DNA of 64,000 nucleotides. Origin: Isoperla grammatica (Eukaryota; Arthropoda; Insecta; Plecoptera; Perlodidae). The stretch's first letter is position 1; each line of letters begins with the position of its first letter. The stretch lies in NCBI GenBank assembly GCA_945910005.1, contig OX246743.1:11638587-11702586 (forward strand), read 5' to 3'. Below the pieces are notes generated by a model. The model made no database searches, was not told where the DNA came from, and worked only from the letters and a program-made list of their open reading frames with translations. The position numbers were made by a program, and so were the translations under genes. This document shows positions 58,056 to 64,000 of this stretch, piece after piece.

Positions 58056-58254
58056 ATTTTTTTTTTCACCTATTTCACACATTTATATCATTTATATCTC
58101 AATTTGCGGCGGTTTTATTATCAGATCGTATTCTCATGGATATTTTTAAAATCCAATGAAACCTTCTGTTCGTATATCCATATATGTTTCGTTACATGCA
58201 TACATTGAGAGCCGTGTGTTATCTATACCAGTCTAAGCGAGCCAACTTCCATCG

Positions 58255-58327
58255 TGAGGCATGGCGTACGCGGTAGCGCCGTGGACTAGTGTTTTAGAGG
58301 TCCGGGGTTCGAGACCCGTTACCACCA
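58255..58327 (+). pseudogene. tRNA-like module R of S20
   Basis: As reference R with C25. Confidence 0.65.
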
Positions 58328-58481
58328 CGATTTTTTTCTTCCATATTCAGAGCAGCAAAGTTGAGAAGGGTTTACTAAGGGGAAATTATTTTTTCAAGCG
58401 CTCGTAGCTAAAAAACGTGTAATTCAAATTTGTTTCTGTATTTTTTTTATTTTTTTTGCGTTAATTATCTTGACAATAAAA

Positions 58482-61400
58482 CGCCTAACAATCTCCCCAA
58501 TGTGGCTCTCGTCACACCGTCATACTTGCGGCCCTCTTTGCAATCAAAACGCCTAACAATCTCCCCAATGTGGCTCTCGTCACACCTTCATACTTGCGGC
58601 CCTCTTTTTAATCCAAGCGCCTAAAAATCTCCCCGATGTGGCTCTCGTCACTCCGCCATACTTGCGGCCCTCTTTGCAATCCAAGCGCCTAACAATCTCG
58701 CCACTTCGCCATTCTTGCGGCCCTCTTTTTAATCCAAGCGTCTAACAATCTCCCCAATGTGGCTCTCGTCACTCCACCATACTTGCGGCCCTCTTTGCAA
58801 TCAAAACGCCTAACAATCTCCCCAATGTGGCTCTCGGCACTCCACCATACTTGCGGCCTTCTTTACAATCCAAGTGCCTTAAATCTCCCCAATGTGGCTC
58901 TCGCCACTCCGCCATACTTGCGGCCCTCTTTTGCAATCCAAGCGCCTAACAATCTCCCCAATGTCTCTCTCGTCACTCCACCATACTTGCGGCCCTCTTT
59001 GCAATCAGAGCGCCTCATTATCTCCCCGATGCGGCTCTCGCCACTCCGTCATACTTGCGGCCCTCTTTGCAATCCAAGCGCCTAACAATCTCCCCAATGT
59101 GGCTCTCGTCACTCCACCATACTTGCGGCCCTTTTTGCAATCCAAGCGCCTTACAAACTCTTCAATGTGGATCTCGTCACTCCGTCATACTTGCGGCCCT
59201 ATTTGCAATCAAAACGCCTAACAATCTCCCCAATGTGGCTTTTGTCACTCGGTCATACTTGCGGCCCTCTTTGCAATCCAAGCGCCTTACAATCTCCCCA
59301 ATGTGGCTCTCGTCACACCGCCAATTTTTGCGGCCCTCTTTGCAATCCAAGCGCTTTACAATCTCCCTAGTGTTGCTCTCGTCATTTCGATAGACTTGCG
59401 GCCCTCTTTGCAATCCAAGCGCCTAACAATCTCCCCAATGTGGCTCTCGTCACACCGTCATACTTGCGGCCCTCTTTGCAATCCAAGAGCCTCACATTCT
59501 CCCCAAGGTGGCACTTTCACTCCGTCACTCTTGCGGCCCTCTTTGCAATCCAAGCGCCTTACAATCTCCCTAATGTAGCTCTCGTCACACCGCCATACTC
59601 GCGGCCCTCTTTGCAATCAGAGCGTCTAACAATCGCCTTACAATCTCCCCAATGTGGCTCTCGGCACTCCACCATACTTGCGGCCCTCTTTGCAATCCAA
59701 GCGCCGTACAATCTCCCCAATATGGCTCTCGTCACTCCACCATACGTGCGGCCCTCTTTGCAATCAAGACGCCTAACAATCTCCCCAATGTGGCTCTCGG
59801 CACTCCACCATACTTGCGGCCCTCTTTGCAATCCAAGTGCCTAACATCTCCCCAATGTGGCTCTCGGCACTCCGCCATACTTGCGGCCCTCTTTGCAATC
59901 CAAGCGCCTTACAATCTCCCCAATATGGCTCTCGTCACTCCACCATACTTGCGGCCCTCTTTGCAATCAAAACTCCTAACAATCTCCCCAATGTGGCTCT
60001 CGGCACTCCACCATACTTGCGGCCCTCTTTGCAATCCAAGTGCCTAACATCTCCCCAATGTGGCTCTCGCCACTCCGCCATACTCGCGGCCCTCTTTTGC
60101 AATCCAAGCGCCTAACAATCTCCCCAATGTGTCTCTATTCACTCCACAATACTTGCGGCCCTCTTTGCAATCAGAGCGCCTAATTATCTCCACGATGCGG
60201 CTCTCGCCACTCCGTCATACTTGCGGCCCTCTTTGCAATCAAAGCGCCTAACAATCTCCCCAGTGGGGCTCTCACCACTCCGTCATACTTGCGGCCCCTT
60301 TTTTCAATCCAAGCGTCTAACAATCTTCCCAGTGTTGCTCTCGCCACTCCGTCATACTTGCGGCCCTCTTTGCAATCCAAGCGCCTAACAATCTCCCCAA
60401 TGCTGCTCTCGTCACTCCACCATACCTGCGGCCCTCTTTGCAATCCAAGCGCCTTACAAACTCCCCAATGTGGCTCTCGTCACTCCGTCATACTTGCGGC
60501 CCTCTTTGCAATCCAAGCGCCTTACAAACTCCCCAATATGTCTCTCGTCACTCTGTCATACTTGCGGCCCTCTTTGCAATCCAAGCGCCTAACAATCTCC
60601 CCAATGTGGCTCTCACCACTCCACCATACTTGCGGCCCTCTTTGCAATCCAAGTGCCTAACATCTCCCTTATGTGGCTCTCGCCACTTCGTCATACTTGC
60701 AGCCCTCTTTGCAATCAAAGCGCCTTGCAATCTCCCCAATGTGGCTCTCGTCACTCCGTCATACTTGCGGCCCTCTTTGCAATCCAAGCGCCTTGCAATC
60801 TCCCCAATGTGGCTCTCGTCACACCGCCATACTCGCGGCCCTCTTTGCAATCAGAGCGTCTAACAATCGCCTTACAATCTCCCCAATGTGGCTCTCGGCA
60901 CTCCACCATACTTGCGGCCCTCTTTGCAATCCAAGCGCCGTACAATCTCCCCAATATGGCTCTCGTCACTCCACCATACGTGCGGCCCTCTTTGCAATCA
61001 AGACGCCTAACAATCTCCCCAATGTGGCTCTCGGCACTCCACCATACTTGCGGCCCTCTTTGCAATCCAAGTGCCTAACATCTCCCCAATGTGGCTCTCG
61101 GCACTCCGCCATACTTGCGGCCCTCTTTGCAATCCAAGCGCCTTACAATCTCCCCAATATGGCTCTCGTCACTCCACCATACTTGCGGCCCTCTTTGCAA
61201 TCAAAACTCCTAACAATCTCCCCAATGTGGCTCTCGGCACTCCACCATACTTGCGGCCCTCTTTGCAATCCAAGTGCCTAACATCTCCCCAATGTGGCTC
61301 TCGCCACTCCGCCATACTCGCGGCCCTCTTTTGCAATCCAAGCGCCTAACAATCTCCCCAATGTGTCTCTATTCACTCCACAATACTTGCGGCCCTCTTT

Positions 61401-63153
61401 GCAATCAGAGCGCCTAATTATCTCCACGATGCGGCTCTCGCCACTCCGTCATACTTGCGGCCCTCTTTGCAATCAAAGTGCCTAACATCTCCCTTATGTG
61501 GTCTTTTGCCACTTCGTCATACTTGCAGCCCTCTTTGCAATCCAAGCGCCTTGCAATCTCCCCAATGTGGCTCTCGTCACTCCGTCATACTTGCGGCCCT
61601 CTTTGCAATCCAAGCGCCTTGCAATCTCCCCAATGTGGCTCTCGTCACACCGCCATACTTGCGGCCCTCTTTGCAATCAAACCGCCTAACAATCTCCCCG
61701 ATGTGGGCTCTCGCCACTCCGTCATACTTGCGGCCCTCTTTGCAATCCAAGCGCCTAACAATCTCCCCAATGTGGCTCTCGTCACACCACCATACTTGCG
61801 GCCCTCTTTGCAATCGAAGTGCCTCATTTCTCCCTTATGTGGCTCTCGCCACTCCGCCATACTTGCGGCCCTCTTTGTAATCCAAGCGCCTAACAATCTC
61901 CCTAATGTGGCTCTCGCCACTCCGTCATACTTGCGGCCCTCTTTGCAATCCAAGCGCCTAACAATCTACCCCAATGTGGCTCTCGTCACTCCACTATACT
62001 TGCGGCCCTCTTTGCAATCCAAGCGCCTAACAAACTCCCCAATGTGGCTCTCGTCAATCCGTCATACTTGCGGCCCTCTTTGCAATCCAAGTGCCTAACA
62101 TCTCCCCAATGTGGCTCTCGGCACTCCCCCATACTTACGGCCCTCTTTGCAATCCAAGTGCCTAACATCTCCCAATGTGGCTCTCGCCACTCCGTCATAC
62201 TTGCGGCCCTCTTTGCAATCCAAGCGCCTTACAAACTCCCCAATGTGGCTCTCGTCACTCCGTCATACTTGCGGCCCTCTTTGCAATCCAAGCGCCTAAC
62301 AAACTCCCCAATGTGGCTCTCATCACTTTGCCATACTTGCGGCCCTCTTTGCCATCCAAGCGCCTAACAATCTCCCCAATGTGGCTCTTGTCACTCGGTC
62401 ATACTTGCGGCCCCCTTTGCAATCCAAGCGCCTTACAATCTCCCCAATGTGGCTCTCGTCACACCGCCATACTTGCGGCCCTCTTTGCAATCCAAGCGCT
62501 TAACAATCTCCCCAATGTCTCTCTCGTCACTCCATCATACTTGCGGCCCTTTTTGCAATCAAAACGCCTCATTATCTCCCCGATGCGGCTCTCGCCACTC
62601 CGTCATACTTGCGGCCCTCTTTGCAATCCAAGTGCCTAACAATCTCCCCAATGTGGCTCTCGTTACACCGTCATACTTGCGGCCCTCTTTGCAATCCAAG
62701 AGCCTCACAATCTCTTAAAGGTGGCACTTTCACTCCGTCACTCTAACGGCCCTCTCTGCAATCCAAGCGCCTTACAATCTCCCCAATGTGGCTCTCGTCA
62801 CACCGCCATACTCGCGGCCCTCTTTGCAATCAGAGCGCCTAACAATCGCCTTACAATGTCCCCAATGTGGCTCTCGGCACTCCACCATACTTGCGGCCCT
62901 CTTTGCAATCCAAGCGCCTTACAATCTCCCCAAAATGGCTCTCGTCACTCCACCATACGTGCGGCCCTCTTTGCAATCATGACGCCTAACAATATCCCCA
63001 ATGTGGCTCTCGGCACTCCACCATACTTGCGGCCCTCTTTGCAATCCAAGTGCCTAACTGGCTCTCGCCACTCCACCATACCTGCGGCCCTCTTTGCAAT
63101 CCAAGCGCCTTACAAACTCCCCGATGTGGCTCTCGTCACACCTTCATACTTGC
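58482..63153 (+). repeat. 68-bp satellite block A20 (longest, 4.67 kb)
   Basis: About 68 monomers. A stretch of about 665 bp at 59,581-60,245 recurs at 60,815-61,479 (offset 1,234) with the same rare variants (GCGCCGTACAATC, CAAAACTCCTAAC, TCTCCACGATGCGG). The left part parallels A3 and the right end parallels A13. Confidence 0.95.
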
Positions 63154-63328
63154 GATCAGATCATATTCTTGGATATTTTTTAAATCCAATGAAAGCCTCT
63201 TTTTGGAAATCTATCTATATTTGGAGTTACAATTACACTAAGAATGAATAGAGATACAATGAGATTCATACCTGCATACATTGAGAGCAGTGTGTTATTT
63301 ACCAGTGTAAGCGAGGCAATTTTTATCG

Positions 63329-63401
63329 GCTGGCACGGCGTACGCAGTAACGTCGTAGCTTCGAATACTTGAGGTCTGGGGTTCAAAACCCATTACCCCC
63401 A
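63329..63401 (+). pseudogene. tRNA-like module L of S21
   Basis: As reference L. Confidence 0.6.
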
Positions 63402-63600
63402 ATTTTTTTTTCCACCTATTTCACACATTTATATCATTTATATCTCAATTTGCGGCGGTTTTATTATCAGATCGTATTCTCATGGATATTTTTTAAATCC
63501 AATGAAACCTTCTGTTCGTAAATCCATATATGTTTCGTTACATGCATACATTGAGAGCCGTGTGTTATCTATACCAGTCTAAGCGATCCAACTTCCATCG

Positions 63601-63673
63601 TGAGGCATGGCGTACGCGGTTGCGTCGTGGACTAGTGTTTTAGAGGTCCGGGGTTCGAGACCCGTTACCACCA
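63601..63673 (+). pseudogene. tRNA-like module R of S21
   Basis: GCGGTTGCGTCG (A21 to T). The boxes are otherwise intact. Confidence 0.58.
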
Positions 63674-63827
63674 CGTTTTTTTTCTTCCATATTCAGAGCA
63701 GCAAAGTTGAGAAGGGTTTAATAAGGGGAAATTATTTTTTCAAGCGCTCGTAGCTAAAAAACGTGTGGTTCAAATTTGTTTCTGTATTTTTTTTATTTTT
63801 TTTGCGTTAATTATCTTGACAATAAAA

Positions 63828-64000
63828 CGCCTAACAATCTCCCCAATGTGGCTCTCGTCACACCGTCATACTTGCGACCCTCTTTGCAATCAAAACGCCT
63901 AACAATCTCCCCAATGTAGCTCTCGTCACACCTTCATACTTGCGGCCCTCTTTTTAATCCAAGCGCCTAACAATCTCCCCGATGTGGCTCTCGTCACTCC
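63828..64000 (+). repeat. 68-bp satellite block A21 (right-truncated by window)
   Basis: About 2.5 monomers of the common leader (CACCGTC, CACCTTC, CTTTTTAATCC). The array continues past the window. Confidence 0.95.

Larger units (their letters stand above)
57809..58481 (+). repeat. Spacer S20 (673 bp)
   Basis: Begins GATCTGATC like S3. Two single-base losses near module L. Confidence 0.96.
63154..63827 (+). repeat. Spacer S21 (674 bp)
   Basis: Full length. CACGTTTTTTTTC as in S14, and TTTAATAAGGGG replaces TTTACTAAGGGG. Confidence 0.96.

Noticed and set aside
1..64000. CRISPR array (short repeats at regular distance)
   Set aside because: The repeats are contiguous tandem monomers without unique spacers, on a scale and with motifs that are eukaryotic.
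1..64000. Ribosomal DNA intergenic spacer subrepeats
   Set aside because: No rRNA sequence appears in 64 kb with 21 complete spacers, and the recurring unit carries tRNA-like modules instead.

Overview
This 64-kb window contains no gene that I can support. It is one continuous satellite array with higher-order structure, from a eukaryotic genome. Two components alternate on one strand without inversion. The first is a C-rich 68-bp monomer, present roughly 750 times (about 51 kb). The second is an AT-rich, mostly ~675-bp spacer present 21 times (named S1 to S21 here, separating monomer blocks A0 to A21). No rRNA gene, canonical tRNA, transposase, reverse transcriptase, CRISPR or prokaryotic feature was seen. 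The many open frames of 60-270 codons arise because 68 is not a multiple of 3 and most monomers lack stops in some frames. The organism cannot be named from this sequence. Internal Pol III-type promoter motifs (A box, B box, T-run) and a satellite with spacers argue for a eukaryote, plausibly an animal.

The spacer is the most interesting element. It is a diverged internal tandem duplication. Each half opens with the same ATCAGATC-R-TATTCT motif, followed by a GGATATTTTTTAAATCCAATGAAA-like stretch and a shared CATACATTGAGAG motif. Each half then has a 73-nt tRNA-like module (L or R) with canonical tRNA spacing of A box, anticodon-loop position, five-base variable region and B box, and ends in a run of T. 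The two modules differ but keep a pairable D-arm and a pairable (register-shifted) T-arm. The acceptor arms pair at only 4 of 7 positions, so these look tRNA-derived rather than functional tRNA genes. Eighteen L and twenty R modules are present.

Layout: blocks between spacers run from 917 bp to 4.67 kb. The simplest repeat (spacer plus 13-16 monomers, about 1.6-1.8 kb) is seen at 2.4-4.7 kb, 44.5-47 kb and 49.6-55.3 kb. Most other blocks are expanded to 2.5-4.7 kb. Monomer variants keep a fixed order after each spacer, so the unit that amplifies is larger than the monomer. Layered duplications are visible: a 3,055-bp tandem duplication (about 28.7-34.9 kb), a ~6.2-kb dimer (21.3-31 kb), and a long parallel between the first ~11 kb and the segment starting at 47,240. 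Chimeric blocks, a spacer-less junction at 20,145/20,146 and three kinds of defective spacer record unequal exchange and end joining. A testable reading is a satellite punctuated at intervals by Pol III/TFIIIC-type modules. Whether these are transcribed or bound is not known from sequence.
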